From: an uncultured Rhodopila sp.
Lineage (GTDB): Bacteria > Pseudomonadota > Alphaproteobacteria > Acetobacterales > Acetobacteraceae
Assembly (NCBI RefSeq): GCF_903944925.1
Contig: NZ_CAJATU010000196.1
Location: 1 to 36,649, forward strand
Direction of reading: 5' to 3'
DNA: 36,649 nucleotides
Part shown: piece by piece, positions 1 to 7,723 of the stretch
How positions within the stretch are numbered: the stretch's first letter is position 1
Layout: each line of letters opens with the position of its first letter
Position numbers and translations under genes: made by a program
Notes under the pieces: model-generated
Database searches by the model: none
Seen by the model: the letters and a program-made list of their open reading frames with translations, nothing else
What the model was told of the DNA's origin: nothing

Positions 1-1
1 C

Positions 2-145
2 GGTATCGGCGGTGTCAGCCAGGCGGCGGGCGAGACCGGTGCCGCGGCGTCCAGCTTCCTGACCGCCGCCGCCGATTTGTCCCGGCAGGCGGACCAACTG
101 TCCGGGGAGGTCGGCAGCTTCCTGGCCGGTGTCCGGGCGGCGTAA
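2..145 (+). CDS. Methyl-accepting chemotaxis protein, C-terminal end (5' truncated by window)
   Basis: Frame 2 is open from the window edge to TAA at 143-145 and gives 47 residues. It contains VSQAAGETGAAAS, DLSRQADQLSGEV and a final FLAGVRAA. This Ala/Ser/Gln-rich heptad pattern is the usual end of the cytoplasmic coiled-coil signalling domain of methyl-accepting chemotaxis proteins in alphaproteobacteria, after the hairpin tip that contacts CheA and CheW. The ligand-binding and HAMP parts lie outside the window, so the stimulus cannot be inferred. It converges with the aminotransferase gene; the two stops are only 6 bases apart, so there is no room for a separate terminator. Confidence 0.75.
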   Translation, partial: GIGGVSQAAGETGAAASSFLTAAADLSRQADQLSGEVGSFLAGVRAA

Positions 146-151
146 CGCCGC

Positions 152-1243
152 CTATGCCGACAGCGCCGCGACGACCCGCTCCACATCGGCCATGCCATTG
201 TAGCCGTGGAAGCTGATGCGCACGCGGCCCTGGCCGTTCCAGGCATACACGCCCTTGGCGTGCAGCGCCGAGACGATCGCCGGCGCGTCCGGCGCGGCGA
301 AGCAGACACTGGCGCCGTGCCGGGCCGGGTCGCGCGGGGTGGTGATGTCGCGGCCCCGCAGCCCGTCCATCAGCGCCGCCGTCAGGGTCTGAACGTGGCG
401 CTGCACGTCGCGCATGTCGTAGCGAGACAGATACGACAGCGCGCTGTTCAGCACATAGATCGGACAATGCGCCGGATTGCCCCGGGTAAAGCGCATCGCG
501 TCCGGCTTCAGCGCCGGCATCGGGTCGTAGCCGCGCGTGCCGGGCGCGAAAGAATGCCACCCGGCCGAGGCGGGGGTCCACTCCGGCTGGCGTGCCCGAT
601 TCCAGTAGGCGACAGCGACCCCGGTAATGCCCAACATCCACTTGTAGCACGCCGAGAACGCAAAATCCGCCAGTGACGCCTCTATCGGCAGGTAGCCCGA
701 CGCCTGGGTGAAATCCACCAGCAGCAGGGCGCCGATACTGTCGGCTGCCGCGCGCAGGGCGTGCAGGTCGATGCGCTCGCCAGTCAGGTAGGAAACGTAG
801 CTGGCGGCGATGATGCGGGTGCTGCCATCGGCCGTCCGGGCGAGTCGGTCCGGATCGCCGCCGCGGGCCTGGAGCAGCCGGATGCCCGGCGCGCGACGGA
901 GCGCGATCGGACCAACGACGGACGGGTATTCGTTGGCGTCGATGGCGATCGAATCGCCGTCCCGCCAGTCCAGGCTTTCGGCGACGATGGAAACCCCCTC
1001 CGCGACGTTGGAGACGAAGCCGATGTCGCCGGCGGCGGCGCCCCAGAGGCAAGCGATGCCGGCACGGGCGGCTTCGATCTGAGCCTCCTGGGCGGTGCGG
1101 CCGGGAAGGCCGAGGCTTTTGTCGGCGGCGTATTGCAGCAGCGCCTGGTCGTGCGCGCGCAATGCCGCGGTTTCGCCGCCCGCGCAGACATGGGTGATGC
1201 CGGGGGGAAGGCGGAAGTCGGCCGGGTCGAAGAGAGGCTGCAT
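152..1243 (-). CDS. Aminotransferase class V-fold PLP-dependent enzyme
   Basis: A 363-residue fold-type I PLP enzyme of the cysteine desulfurase / isopenicillin N epimerase / kynureninase-like class V group. VSNVAEGVSIV near residue 79 fits the phosphate-binding loop. VDFTQ near 177 supplies the Asp that pairs with the pyridine nitrogen. SACYKWMLG near 198-204 supplies the probable Schiff-base Lys201, and RVRISFHGYN near the C-terminus supplies the substrate carboxylate Arg. The reading frame is open further upstream, but ATG at 1243 preceded by AGGA is preferred because the protein then begins at the family N-terminus. It diverges from the toxin-antitoxin pair. Substrate is not predictable; there is no SufS/IscS-type active-site cysteine loop that I can see, so a desulfurase role is not claimed. 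Confidence 0.85.
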   Translation of the reverse strand: MQPLFDPADFRLPPGITHVCAGGETAALRAHDQALLQYAADKSLGLPGRTAQEAQIEAARAGIACLWGAAAGDIGFVSNVAEGVSIVAESLDWRDGDSIAIDANEYPSVVGPIALRRAPGIRLLQARGGDPDRLARTADGSTRIIAASYVSYLTGERIDLHALRAAADSIGALLLVDFTQASGYLPIEASLADFAFSACYKWMLGITGVAVAYWNRARQPEWTPASAGWHSFAPGTRGYDPMPALKPDAMRFTRGNPAHCPIYVLNSALSYLSRYDMRDVQRHVQTLTAALMDGLRGRDITTPRDPARHGASVCFAAPDAPAIVSALHAKGVYAWNGQGRVRISFHGYNGMADVERVVAALSA

Positions 1244-1359
1244 GGGGTTTCCTGGCCGGTTGACCGGGAAGAGTAGCTGTGTGCGTTCGGATGGCAAGTT
1301 TGTCGGCTGGTCCGGTGACCAACGGGTGGATTTGGACACCCGGTCCACGGCCTTGTGCT

Positions 1360-1395
1360 TGACCAACCGACGGTCAGTGACCAAAATATTGGTCA
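1360..1395. promoter_or_regulatory. Operator-like inverted repeats upstream of the Phd/PIN module
   Basis: Two overlapping-style palindromes precede the antitoxin. TGACCAAAATATTGGTCA (1378-1395) has perfect 7-bp arms around a 4-bp centre and ends on the A of the start codon. TGACCAACCGACGGTCA (1360-1376) has 5-bp arms built from the same TGACC/GGTCA half-sites. Phd/YefM antitoxins are known to autorepress by binding such palindromes, so this is the likely operator. Binding itself is inferred. Confidence 0.65.
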
Positions 1396-1634
1396 TGGAA
1401 AAGACCGTCACCCTTGCTGATGCCAAGACCCATCTCTCCGCCTTGATCACTGAGGCCGAGGAAGGCGCCGAAATCACGATCACCCGCCATGGCCGACCGG
1501 TGGCGCGGATCGTCGGCGCGCCGCGCGGTGTCGCCCGGACGCCGGGCGACTGGGGCTGGAACGGCGCCTACGACAAGTCGGTTTTCGCGCCGATGACCGA
1601 CGACGAAGCCGGCGTGGAAGGCTGGCCCGTGTGA
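1395..1634 (+). CDS. Phd/YefM family antitoxin
   Basis: A 79-residue protein. Its N-terminal half (VTLADAKTHLSALITEAEEG, then ITRHGRPVARIVG) is the classic Phd/YefM DNA-binding fold. The C-terminal part (DWGWNGAYDKSVFAPM) is the flexible region that normally neutralises the toxin. Its role is to hold the PIN ribonuclease inactive and, with it, to repress the operon through the palindromes just upstream. The start is ATG at 1395, which overlaps the second palindrome. The stop overlaps the toxin start by 4 nt (GTGA), which implies translational coupling. The module looks intact, unlike the remnants near 26 kb. Confidence 0.9.
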   Translation: MEKTVTLADAKTHLSALITEAEEGAEITITRHGRPVARIVGAPRGVARTPGDWGWNGAYDKSVFAPMTDDEAGVEGWPV

Positions 1635-2020
1635 GTTTGATCGCCGATGCCTGTGCGCTGATCGTCTTTCACGGCTACGGCGGAAAGACCATGAGCAGCG
1701 CGGGCAAGGCGGCCATTGGCAGCGGCGATGTCTTCGTCTCGCCGATAACGGTTTGGGAAATTACCCGGAAGATGGCGCTTGGGAAACTGGAGCGCCCTGC
1801 CCCGCCCGGCTTTGCCGGCAGACTGCCGGAGTGGCTCCGGCAGGCCGGCTACCGTATTTTGCCGCTGACCTGGGATGCGTGCGAGCGGGCGAACGCGCTG
1901 CCGATGCACCACAAGGATCCGATGGACCGGATGCTGATCGCCGCCGCGCTCGACCGCGGGATGACGGTGATCACGGATGACGACGTGTTCGCGCAGTACG
2001 GGGTGGCGACGCTGTGGTGA
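1631..2020 (+). CDS. PIN-domain toxin (VapC-type ribonuclease)
   Basis: A 129-residue PIN domain. The acidic residues expected to bind Mg2+ are visible: Asp6 in LIADACALI, Glu43 in ITVWEITRK, Asp99 in DPMDRMLIA and the Asp cluster at 116-118 in VITDDD. PIN toxins of this type cleave tRNA or rRNA when freed from the antitoxin. The GTG start overlaps the antitoxin stop (GTGA), so the two are made together. Length is normal for the family and nothing looks broken. The RNA target cannot be read from sequence. A Phd-type antitoxin with a PIN toxin is a common hybrid pairing, and the gene sits next to a HEPN-like pair, so this end of the window is rich in defence/addiction functions. Confidence 0.9.
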   Translation: MSLIADACALIVFHGYGGKTMSSAGKAAIGSGDVFVSPITVWEITRKMALGKLERPAPPGFAGRLPEWLRQAGYRILPLTWDACERANALPMHHKDPMDRMLIAAALDRGMTVITDDDVFAQYGVATLW

Positions 2021-2032
2021 CCGGCGCGGCCG

Positions 2033-2558
2033 TTACCGCGCCCAGTGGCGCTGAAGCAGCAGCGCCGTCAGGAAAACCGATGCATTCGGGCTGGTTCTGA
2101 CCCGCGCCCAATCGGCGAAGGCGGCACGTGCAAGCCGCACATAATCCTCGGCTTCCAGCCGGGTCCATTTTTTCGCCAGATCGTAATCCGCCTGATGGCG
2201 GACCTCCCGAAGTTCGACGAATGCGTCGAATACGGTCACCAACGCCGGGTCGAGTGGAAATGTCAGCAGCAAGCGGGTTGATCGAGGGATACTCCTGTTG
2301 CCTGGCTGGCCGGCCCTGCCCTGGACCATCCCCGCGCACACAGCGCATTTGCCCATGATCGAACGCTCGCGCCACGGCAATCCTTATCCCGGCAGGCTGA
2401 GCCGGCGACAACAGGCGCGATCCCTCCGCAACGAGCAGATGAAAGACGGCGTAATAGGCGGCAGACATTGCCCGTCGCAGACTGGCCTGCTTCGGCCGCC
2501 CGCGCTCTCGCCTGGCCAGATGCCACACCTGTTCCAGCAAGTCGTCATGCAACGCCAA
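2033..2558 (-). pseudogene. HEPN-like protein, frameshifted
   Basis: The N-terminal half in one frame begins MALHDDLLEQVWHLARRE and continues through RRAMSAAYYAVFHLLVAEG and ARAFDHGQM. The C-terminal half is in another frame: FDAFVELREVRHQADYDLAKKW, then AFADWARVR and VFLTALLLQ. Together they form one helical HEPN-like protein of about 174 residues, a type common in Acetobacteraceae. The frames join within about 2330-2348, just after HGQM, by a net +1 (or -2) shift. The AAYYAVFH and RHQADYD segments are the conserved landmarks. The gene follows its small partner by 6 nt. It may be a true pseudogene or a sequencing error; only raw reads can tell. HEPN assignment is by pattern and moderately sure. 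Confidence 0.6.
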
Positions 2559-2564
2559 CGCCGT

Positions 2565-2879
2565 CTACTCGTCCTCGATACTGACATAGGGCCAGCGATC
2601 CGTGCCAAGGCTGCGCACGGCAGCTTTCAACTCGTCCCGGACCCTGCCGATGGCTTGCATGCGTTCTTCGGAGGGGTTGAGTTCGTCCTTGGCGATCAAG
2701 ACGATCCAGACAGCGGGCGCCTCGACGGAATCCTCGCCGAAGCGGAATTCGACGCGTTCGATGCCGCCCGGCCAGGGGCCGTGATCGCGGACAAGGTCGT
2801 AGAACCGGCGCACTTCCTCGGGCGAGGCGTCACCCTCACCGTTCAATTGGGCCAGTTCGGCGGCGGATGCGTGGTCCAT
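2565..2879 (-). CDS. Small hypothetical protein, partner of the HEPN-like gene
   Basis: A 104-residue acidic protein starting MDHASAAELAQL and ending WPYVSIEDE, with a central strand-rich stretch (IERVEFRFGEDS, AVWIVLIAKDEL) and a C-terminal helix (RVRDELKAAVRSL). ATG at 2879 is the only start that fits this composition. I recognise no named domain. It is followed 6 nt later by the HEPN-like gene on the same strand, so the two are almost certainly cotranscribed. The arrangement resembles two-gene modules in which a HEPN protein is paired with a small regulator or nucleotidyltransferase, but I see no nucleotidyltransferase GS...D.D motif here, so the role stays open. Confidence 0.6.
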   Translation of the reverse strand: MDHASAAELAQLNGEGDASPEEVRRFYDLVRDHGPWPGGIERVEFRFGEDSVEAPAVWIVLIAKDELNPSEERMQAIGRVRDELKAAVRSLGTDRWPYVSIEDE

Positions 2880-2917
2880 GGATGGCCGCCCCGATATAGC
2901 GGCAGCGGAAAGCGGCT

Positions 2918-3703
2918 TCAATCGTCGTGCGAAATCACCGAGCCGGCGGTCGTCCCGCCGTCGATCACGATGGTCTGGCCGGTGGTGAAGCTGCCCGCCG
3001 CCGAGGCCAGGAACACCGCCGCGCCGGCGATCTCGTCCGGCTCGCCGATGCGTTGCAGCGGCGTGTCGCGGGTGCGCTTGCGGTACAGCGCCGGGTTCTC
3101 CCACAGGGCGCGGGCGAAATCGGTGCGCACCAGCCCGGGGGCGATGGCATTGGCGCGGATGTTCTTCGGCCCCCACTCCACCGCGATGTTGCGCGCCAAC
3201 TGCATGTCGGCGGCCTTGGAGATCGCATAGGCGCCGAGTTGCGGCGAGCCGCGGAGACCTCCGATCGATGAAATAATGATCACCGCACCGCCGCCGCGTT
3301 GCACCATGTGTGGAATGGCCATGTTCGCCAGCCAAACGTTACTGCGAACGTTCGATCCCATCACGCGGTCGAACGCCTCGTCCGGCATCCCGGCGGAAGG
3401 CCCGAGATAGGGGTTCACCGCGGCGTTTTCCACCAGAATGTCGATGCCGCCGCACTCCGCCACCGTGCGATCCACCAGCGCCTGCAGGTCTTCCTTGCGG
3501 CCGATATGGCAGGGAATGACGACGGCCTTGAGGCCTTTGCTGCGGAGGCCGGCGGCGACCGCTTCGCAGGCATCGGGCTTGCGGCTGGAGATGACGACGG
3601 TGGCGCCGTGCTCGGCCATGCGGGTGGCGATCGCAAGGCCGATACCCTTGGTGGAGCCGGTGACGATGGCGACCTTGCCGAACAGATCGAACAGCGACGA
3701 CAT
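2918..3703 (-). CDS. SDR family NAD(P)-dependent oxidoreductase
   Basis: A classical short-chain dehydrogenase of 261 residues. The cofactor loop TGSTKGIG is at 15-22, VENAAVN stands in place of the usual NNAG near 91-97, and the catalytic Ser145/146 is in IISSIGG. The YxxxK pair is Tyr159/Lys163 (YAISK), and NAIAPGLVRTDFA and TGQTIVIDGG occupy the usual C-terminal positions. Arg41 after the second beta strand (SSRKPD) suggests NADP preference, but this is only a hint. It is likely a cytoplasmic 3-oxoacyl- or hydroxyacyl-type reductase. It diverges from the NDP-forming acyl-CoA synthetase with 142 nt between starts, so the two may serve one carboxylic-acid catabolic route. Substrate unknown. 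Confidence 0.9.
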   Translation of the reverse strand: MSSLFDLFGKVAIVTGSTKGIGLAIATRMAEHGATVVISSRKPDACEAVAAGLRSKGLKAVVIPCHIGRKEDLQALVDRTVAECGGIDILVENAAVNPYLGPSAGMPDEAFDRVMGSNVRSNVWLANMAIPHMVQRGGGAVIIISSIGGLRGSPQLGAYAISKAADMQLARNIAVEWGPKNIRANAIAPGLVRTDFARALWENPALYRKRTRDTPLQRIGEPDEIAGAAVFLASAAGSFTTGQTIVIDGGTTAGSVISHDD

Positions 3704-3845
3704 GGAGGTTTCCCCTGGTGGCTACCGGCGAGTATGCGGGGGTGCGGGGGGACGTCAATCGGCGAGGGATGAAGGCCGGCCGCCTTGCCGCCGCGCTACC
3801 GGCGGGTATGCTTGACGATCCGGAAATGTCCATCAGGCAGGGCCA

Positions 3846-5984
3846 ATGCAAAAGCAAGACAGGCGCACCGGCGTTTACAGCCGGGACCAGCTTATCCGGC
3901 TGCTCCACCCGGCCAGCATCGCGGTCATCGGAGCCTCCACCCGCCCCGGCGCCTTCGGCAGGCAGGTCCTCGCCAACATGGCGCACTACACCGGCCGGGC
4001 CTATCCGGTGAACGCGCGGTACGAAACCATCGACGGCCGCGCGTGCTACCCGAATGTGCGCGACCTGCCCGAAGCGCCTGATTGCGCGGTGATCTGCGCG
4101 GCGCGGGAGGCGGTGGAAGAGATCGTCCTCGACTGCGCCAAGGCCGGCGCCGGCGGCGCCATCCTCTTCGCCTCCGGCTACGCCGAAACCGGCAAGCCGG
4201 ACCGCATCGCCCAGCAGGACCGCCTGGCCGCCATCGCACGCGAAACCGGGCTGCGGATCATCGGTCCCAACTGCATCGGCGTGGCCAACGCGCTGCTCGA
4301 CAGCCGCGTCACCTTCATGGACATCACCCCCATCCCCCGCCCGCAAAGCCACGCCATCGGCATCATCAGCCAGTCCGGCGCGCTGGGCATGGCGCTGGCG
4401 CAGGGTGTCGTGCGCGGGCTGTCGGTCAGCCACGTGCTGACCTCCGGCAATTCCTGCGACGTGGATATGGCGGATTTCGTCAACTATCTCGCGACTGACC
4501 CGGACGCCCGATCGATCGCCTGCGTGTTCGAGGGCATGGCCACGCCCGACCGCCTGCTGCTGGCGGCGGAAAATGCCCGCGCCGCGGACAAGCCGCTGGT
4601 CATCTTCAAGATGGCGACCGGCGAGCAGGGCGCCGCGGCGGCGATGTCGCATACCGGATCGCTGGCCGGATCGCATGCCTCCTACCGCGCGCTGTTCCGC
4701 CATGCCGGCGCGATCGTCGTGGACGATTTCGAGGCGCTGATGGAAACCGCCGCCTTCTTCGCCAAGGCGCCACCGCCGAAAGCACCGGGTGCCGCGATCG
4801 TCGCAGCCTCCGGCGGGGCGGCGATCATGGCGACGGACCGGGCGGAGCAGCATGGCGTGCCGATGCCGCAGCCGGTGCCGGAGGTCCGAGCGGTGCTGGA
4901 ATCGCGCATTCCGGAGTTCGGCTCGTCGCGCAATCCCTGCGACGTGACGGCGCAGATCCTCAGCGACCCGGAGGCGCTCGGCGTCTGCGCCACGGCGCTG
5001 CTGAGCGATCCGCAATACGGCGTGCTGGTCTCGCCGCTGACCTATGGCTACGCGCCCTCGGCGAAGCGGCCGGAGGTCTACAGCGCGCTGGCGGAGCAGT
5101 TCGGCAAGATGGCCTGCGTCGTCTGGCAGACGGAATGGCAGGACGGCCCGGGCGTGGTAGAGGCGAACCGGTGCAGCCGGGTGGCCTTGTTCCGCTCGAT
5201 GAACGCCTGTTTCGCCGCCCTGGCCGCGTGGCAGTGGCGTGCGGATCAGCGCGCGGCCGGGCGGCAGGCGGTCGCCCCGACGGCGCCTGACGTGGTCGCC
5301 CGGTCAGCTGCGCTGCTCGCCGCGGCGGGCGGCAAGACGCTGACCGAACGCGAGGCGAAGGCGGTGCTGGCACTGTACGGCGTGCCGGTGGTGGGCGAGC
5401 GTCTGGCCCGCTCCGCCGCCGATGCGGTGGATGCGGCCGAGGCGCTCGGCTACCCGGTGGTGCTGAAGGTCGAATCGCCGGACCTGCCGCACAAGACCGA
5501 GGCCGGGGTGATCCGGCTGAACCTGGGCTCCGCCGAGGCGGTGCGCGCGGGGTATCAGGCGGTGATGCTGAACGCGGCGAAGGTCGAGCCGCCGGCGCGG
5601 ATCAACGGCGTGCTGGTGCAGCCGATGCTGCCGCGGGGGATCGAGATGGTCGTCGGCGCGCGCAACGATCCGCTGTTCGGGCCGATGGTCGTCGTCGGGC
5701 TGGGCGGGGTGCTGGTGGAGGTGCTGAAGGATACCGCCCTGTCCCCTGCCCCGGTGACGCCCGGGCAGGCCGAGGGATTACTGCGGCAGTTGAAGGGCGC
5801 GAAGCTGCTGGACGGTTATCGCGGCATGCCCGGCACCGATATCGGGCGGCTGGCGCGGGTGATCAGCGATGTGTCGCGGTTCGCGGCGGATCACCGCGAC
5901 ACGGTAGCGGAGCTGGACGTGAACCCGCTGATCTGTGCCGGCGAGCGGATCACCGCGGTCGATGCGCTGATTGTCGTTTCCTGA
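3846..5984 (+). CDS. Acyl-CoA synthetase, NDP-forming (fused alpha-beta acetate-CoA ligase family)
   Basis: A 712-residue fusion. The CoA-binding Rossmann domain (LHPASIAVIGAST, residues 20-32) is followed by succinyl-CoA-ligase flavodoxin-like domains and a C-terminal ATP-grasp domain from about 490. There GYPVVLKVESPDLPHKTEAG is the nucleotide/phosphohistidine swinging-loop part and ELDVNPL closes the fold. His269 in MSHTGSLAG is the expected phosphohistidine. The enzyme family makes acyl-CoA from a carboxylate, CoA and ATP (or GTP) with release of ADP and phosphate. Bacterial members act on varied short-chain or aromatic acids, so the substrate is not fixed. ATG at 3846 directly precedes the conserved N-terminus. 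Confidence 0.9.
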   Translation: MQKQDRRTGVYSRDQLIRLLHPASIAVIGASTRPGAFGRQVLANMAHYTGRAYPVNARYETIDGRACYPNVRDLPEAPDCAVICAAREAVEEIVLDCAKAGAGGAILFASGYAETGKPDRIAQQDRLAAIARETGLRIIGPNCIGVANALLDSRVTFMDITPIPRPQSHAIGIISQSGALGMALAQGVVRGLSVSHVLTSGNSCDVDMADFVNYLATDPDARSIACVFEGMATPDRLLLAAENARAADKPLVIFKMATGEQGAAAAMSHTGSLAGSHASYRALFRHAGAIVVDDFEALMETAAFFAKAPPPKAPGAAIVAASGGAAIMATDRAEQHGVPMPQPVPEVRAVLESRIPEFGSSRNPCDVTAQILSDPEALGVCATALLSDPQYGVLVSPLTYGYAPSAKRPEVYSALAEQFGKMACVVWQTEWQDGPGVVEANRCSRVALFRSMNACFAALAAWQWRADQRAAGRQAVAPTAPDVVARSAALLAAAGGKTLTEREAKAVLALYGVPVVGERLARSAADAVDAAEALGYPVVLKVESPDLPHKTEAGVIRLNLGSAEAVRAGYQAVMLNAAKVEPPARINGVLVQPMLPRGIEMVVGARNDPLFGPMVVVGLGGVLVEVLKDTALSPAPVTPGQAEGLLRQLKGAKLLDGYRGMPGTDIGRLARVISDVSRFAADHRDTVAELDVNPLICAGERITAVDALIVVS

Positions 5985-6001
5985 TCGTCGGGTCAACCGG
6001 T

Positions 6002-6072
6002 GCTTGACCGGCGCGGACAGGCGGGGTGAAACAACCCCACATGACCCATCGGTGCTCCTTGCCAACTGTAAC
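6002..6072. repeat. Duplicated 5' segment, copy A
   Basis: This segment resembles 6887-6957 in the same orientation. The best block is CAT-CGGTGCTCCT followed by CAACTGTAAC (6047-6072), about 24 of 26 matching with a 2-nt gap. A second block, GGCGCGGACA then CGGG and TGAA, lies about 40 nt to the left. Copy B is the leader and first 16 codons of the minus-strand Spy-like gene. Copy A, read on the minus strand, likewise has AAGGAG then ATG but stops after 18 codons. It therefore looks like a leftover 5' fragment of a duplicated gene. Confidence 0.6.
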
Positions 6073-6385
6073 ACCCACCATCGGCGCCCCCTGCCGCGCG
6101 CCGGTTTCGCGCACGCTTCAGGCCGCGGCCCTGGGCTTTCTGCTGGCCGGTTCCCCCGGCTGTTCGCCCTATGAACCGCCAATCGCGGGCGACCACGGAT
6201 CGGACAAATACAAAGACGATCTGCAAAAGTGCCAAACGACCTCGCAGGAGGCTGTGCGGATCAAGAACGCGGATACGCCGTGGACCTGGATCATCTCGCC
6301 GTTCACCGGTCCGCCGGCGGTGCGTGCCGCGATCCGGGCCTGCATGCAGCGCAAGGGCTATGTGGTGCTGACGGAGGCTCGCTGA
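6041..6385 (+). CDS. Small hypothetical secreted or lipoprotein-like protein
   Basis: A 114-residue protein. A basic N-terminus is followed by a hydrophobic stretch TLQAAALGFLLAGSPGC. That Cys could be a lipidation site, although SPGC is a poor lipobox. The mature part has KYKDDLQKCQTTS, then TPWTWIISPFTGPPAVRAAIRACMQRKGYVVL. It has two further cysteines and a WTW..SPFTGPP core that looks conserved rather than random. I do not recognise a named family. The start is uncertain: GTG at 6026 or ATG at 6041, both inside the duplicated segment 6002-6072, so the true 5' end may have been rearranged. It converges with the Spy-like gene. Confidence 0.55.
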   Translation: MTHRCSLPTVTPTIGAPCRAPVSRTLQAAALGFLLAGSPGCSPYEPPIAGDHGSDKYKDDLQKCQTTSQEAVRIKNADTPWTWIISPFTGPPAVRAAIRACMQRKGYVVLTEAR

Positions 6386-6437
6386 ACCGCCTGCCATCCG
6401 GTCGTCACGACGCTGTCCGAGCCGCCCGGCGGGCGGG

Positions 6438-6932
6438 CTATTTCGCTTCGTGCATCCCGAGCCGGCGGGCGTTTCGAAACACATGGTCCGCGAGCTTCTT
6501 CTGCTCGTCCGGCATCCCCTCATAGAGGCTGGTGAACGAGGCGAGCAGGCGCTTCAGTTCGTCGGCCTGGGCCTGCGCAAGTTGCTGGTAACCCTGTATG
6601 TCTTCAACCGCGGTCAAACCCTGCCGTATCCGTGCGGCGGTGTCGGCGGCCAGCTTGCCCATGGCGGCGGCGTTCTCGCGCATAGTCTGTGCCACTGCTT
6701 CCCAGGCCGGCTCCTCGGCGGGAGTGATCTTCAGCGCGGCATGCAGGGCGGCGATTCGCTGCTCCACCGTCTCCGCCCGCCGCTCAGCCGGGGTCTGGTG
6801 CGGCGGGGCGGGTTCGCCGGCCTGCGCGAACGACGGCGGCGCGGCGAGCAGCGCGGCCGCCATCACCCCTGCGACGGCCAATGAGCGCCTGGCTGGCGCG
6901 GACACCCGGGTTGAACCATCGAAACGCGGCAT
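6438..6932 (-). CDS. Spy/CpxP-like periplasmic helical protein
   Basis: A 164-residue protein. The signal peptide (RRSLAVAGVMAAALLAAPPSFAQA, cleavage expected after AQA) is followed by an all-helical mature part: ERRAETVEQRIAALHAALKI, then TPAEEPAWEAVAQTMRENAAAM. A KITPAEEPAW segment stands where LTxxQ-type proteins carry their first motif, and a Lys/Arg-rich end (LADHVFRNARRLG) follows. Spy/CpxP relatives are periplasmic chaperones or envelope-stress modulators. Assignment rests on length, signal peptide and helix pattern, so it is tentative. The start at 6932 is set by GAGGAG 8 nt upstream. Its leader and first codons form copy B of the duplicated segment. Confidence 0.7.
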   Translation of the reverse strand: MPRFDGSTRVSAPARRSLAVAGVMAAALLAAPPSFAQAGEPAPPHQTPAERRAETVEQRIAALHAALKITPAEEPAWEAVAQTMRENAAAMGKLAADTAARIRQGLTAVEDIQGYQQLAQAQADELKRLLASFTSLYEGMPDEQKKLADHVFRNARRLGMHEAK

Positions 6933-6957
6933 AGCGGTGCTCCTCGGCAACTGTAAC
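6887..6957. repeat. Duplicated 5' segment, copy B
   Basis: The partner of 6002-6072, in the same orientation. It covers the ribosome-binding site, start codon and first codons of the minus-strand Spy-like gene. Because this copy is functional sequence, copy A is the likely derivative. Confidence 0.6.
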
Positions 6958-7093
6958 GTCCGCCGATGCCGCCGCTTGCGGACCCGCGGGCGGGCGTCGC
7001 CGCGGGCCGGACGTCGTGACGCCGCGCGGTTCAGCCTTCGTTAACCTTTTCCGGTATAGTCTGCCATACAGGCAAGGCTTTTGGCGGACCCGC

Positions 7094-7513
7094 ATGATCC
7101 AGGTGACACGCACGCTATCGATCGACGAACGCGCGGTGGAGGAGACGTTCATCCGCGCCTCCGGCCCCGGCGGCCAGAACGTCAACAAGGTGGAAACCGC
7201 GGTGCAACTGCGTCTGTCGCTCGATCGCGCCGGGCTGCCGCCCGGAGTGCGCGCGCGGCTGGAGAAGCTGGCCGGGCGGCGGCTGACCTTGGACGGCGAG
7301 ATCCTGATCACCTCGCAGCAGCACCGCACGCAGGAGCGCAACCGCGCCGAGGCGATGGACGCGCTGATCAAGCTGGTGCAGCGCGCCGCGGTGGCGCCGA
7401 TACGCCGGGTGGCGACGAAGCCGACCTACGGGTCGAAGCTGCGGCGGCTGGAGGAAAAGGCGCACCGGTCGGGGATCAAGCGCGGCCGGAGCGGCGGGCG
7501 GGACGGGGAGTAG
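7094..7513 (+). CDS. arfB: Alternative ribosome-rescue factor ArfB (YaeJ)
   Basis: A 139-residue, single-domain class I release-factor relative. SGPGGQNVNKVETAV at residues 23-37 holds the GGQ tripeptide (26-28) that hydrolyses peptidyl-tRNA in the ribosomal centre. The Lys/Arg-rich tail (YGSKLRRLEEKAHRSGIKRGR) is the extension that inserts into the empty mRNA channel of stalled ribosomes. There is no codon-recognition domain, which separates it from PrfA/PrfB and PrfH. ATG at 7094 gives the normal length and N-terminus (MIQVTRTLSID). It acts in the cytoplasm on non-stop ribosomes. It stands alone and converges with the unrecognised gene at 7.7-9.0 kb. Confidence 0.93.
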   Translation: MIQVTRTLSIDERAVEETFIRASGPGGQNVNKVETAVQLRLSLDRAGLPPGVRARLEKLAGRRLTLDGEILITSQQHRTQERNRAEAMDALIKLVQRAAVAPIRRVATKPTYGSKLRRLEEKAHRSGIKRGRSGGRDGE

Positions 7514-7575
7514 TGGTGTGTGTGCCGGGTCTGCCCGGCTATGGAACCAGCGCGTGACACCTGGCTTCCGATGAT

Positions 7576-7606
7576 CGGTCCAATTCTGGACCGGCCGCTA
7601 CGGCCG
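7576..7606. terminator. Tandem hairpins in the convergent gap after arfB
   Basis: CGGTCCA-ATTC-TGGACCG (7576-7593) is a perfect 7-bp stem. The adjoining CGGCCG-CTA-CGGCCG (7592-7606) is a 6-bp stem. They lie between two convergent genes, where a bidirectional terminator is expected. Neither is followed by a T run, so intrinsic termination is uncertain. Confidence 0.4.
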
Positions 7607-7723
7607 TCGCGAAGCTTTCTCGTCGAGGCCTGATACACCCCCGCCCCGCCATTACAGGCAATCTCCGAAGCGGGCGTTCCTGCGAACGTCCGCCGTCGGG
7701 TCCGATCTGAGGAATGTGGCTTC

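Noticed and set aside
3704..5015. Long minus-strand open frame opposite the acyl-CoA synthetase
   Set aside because: Composition is Arg/His/Ala-rich without domain motifs; it is a shadow of the conserved plus-strand gene.
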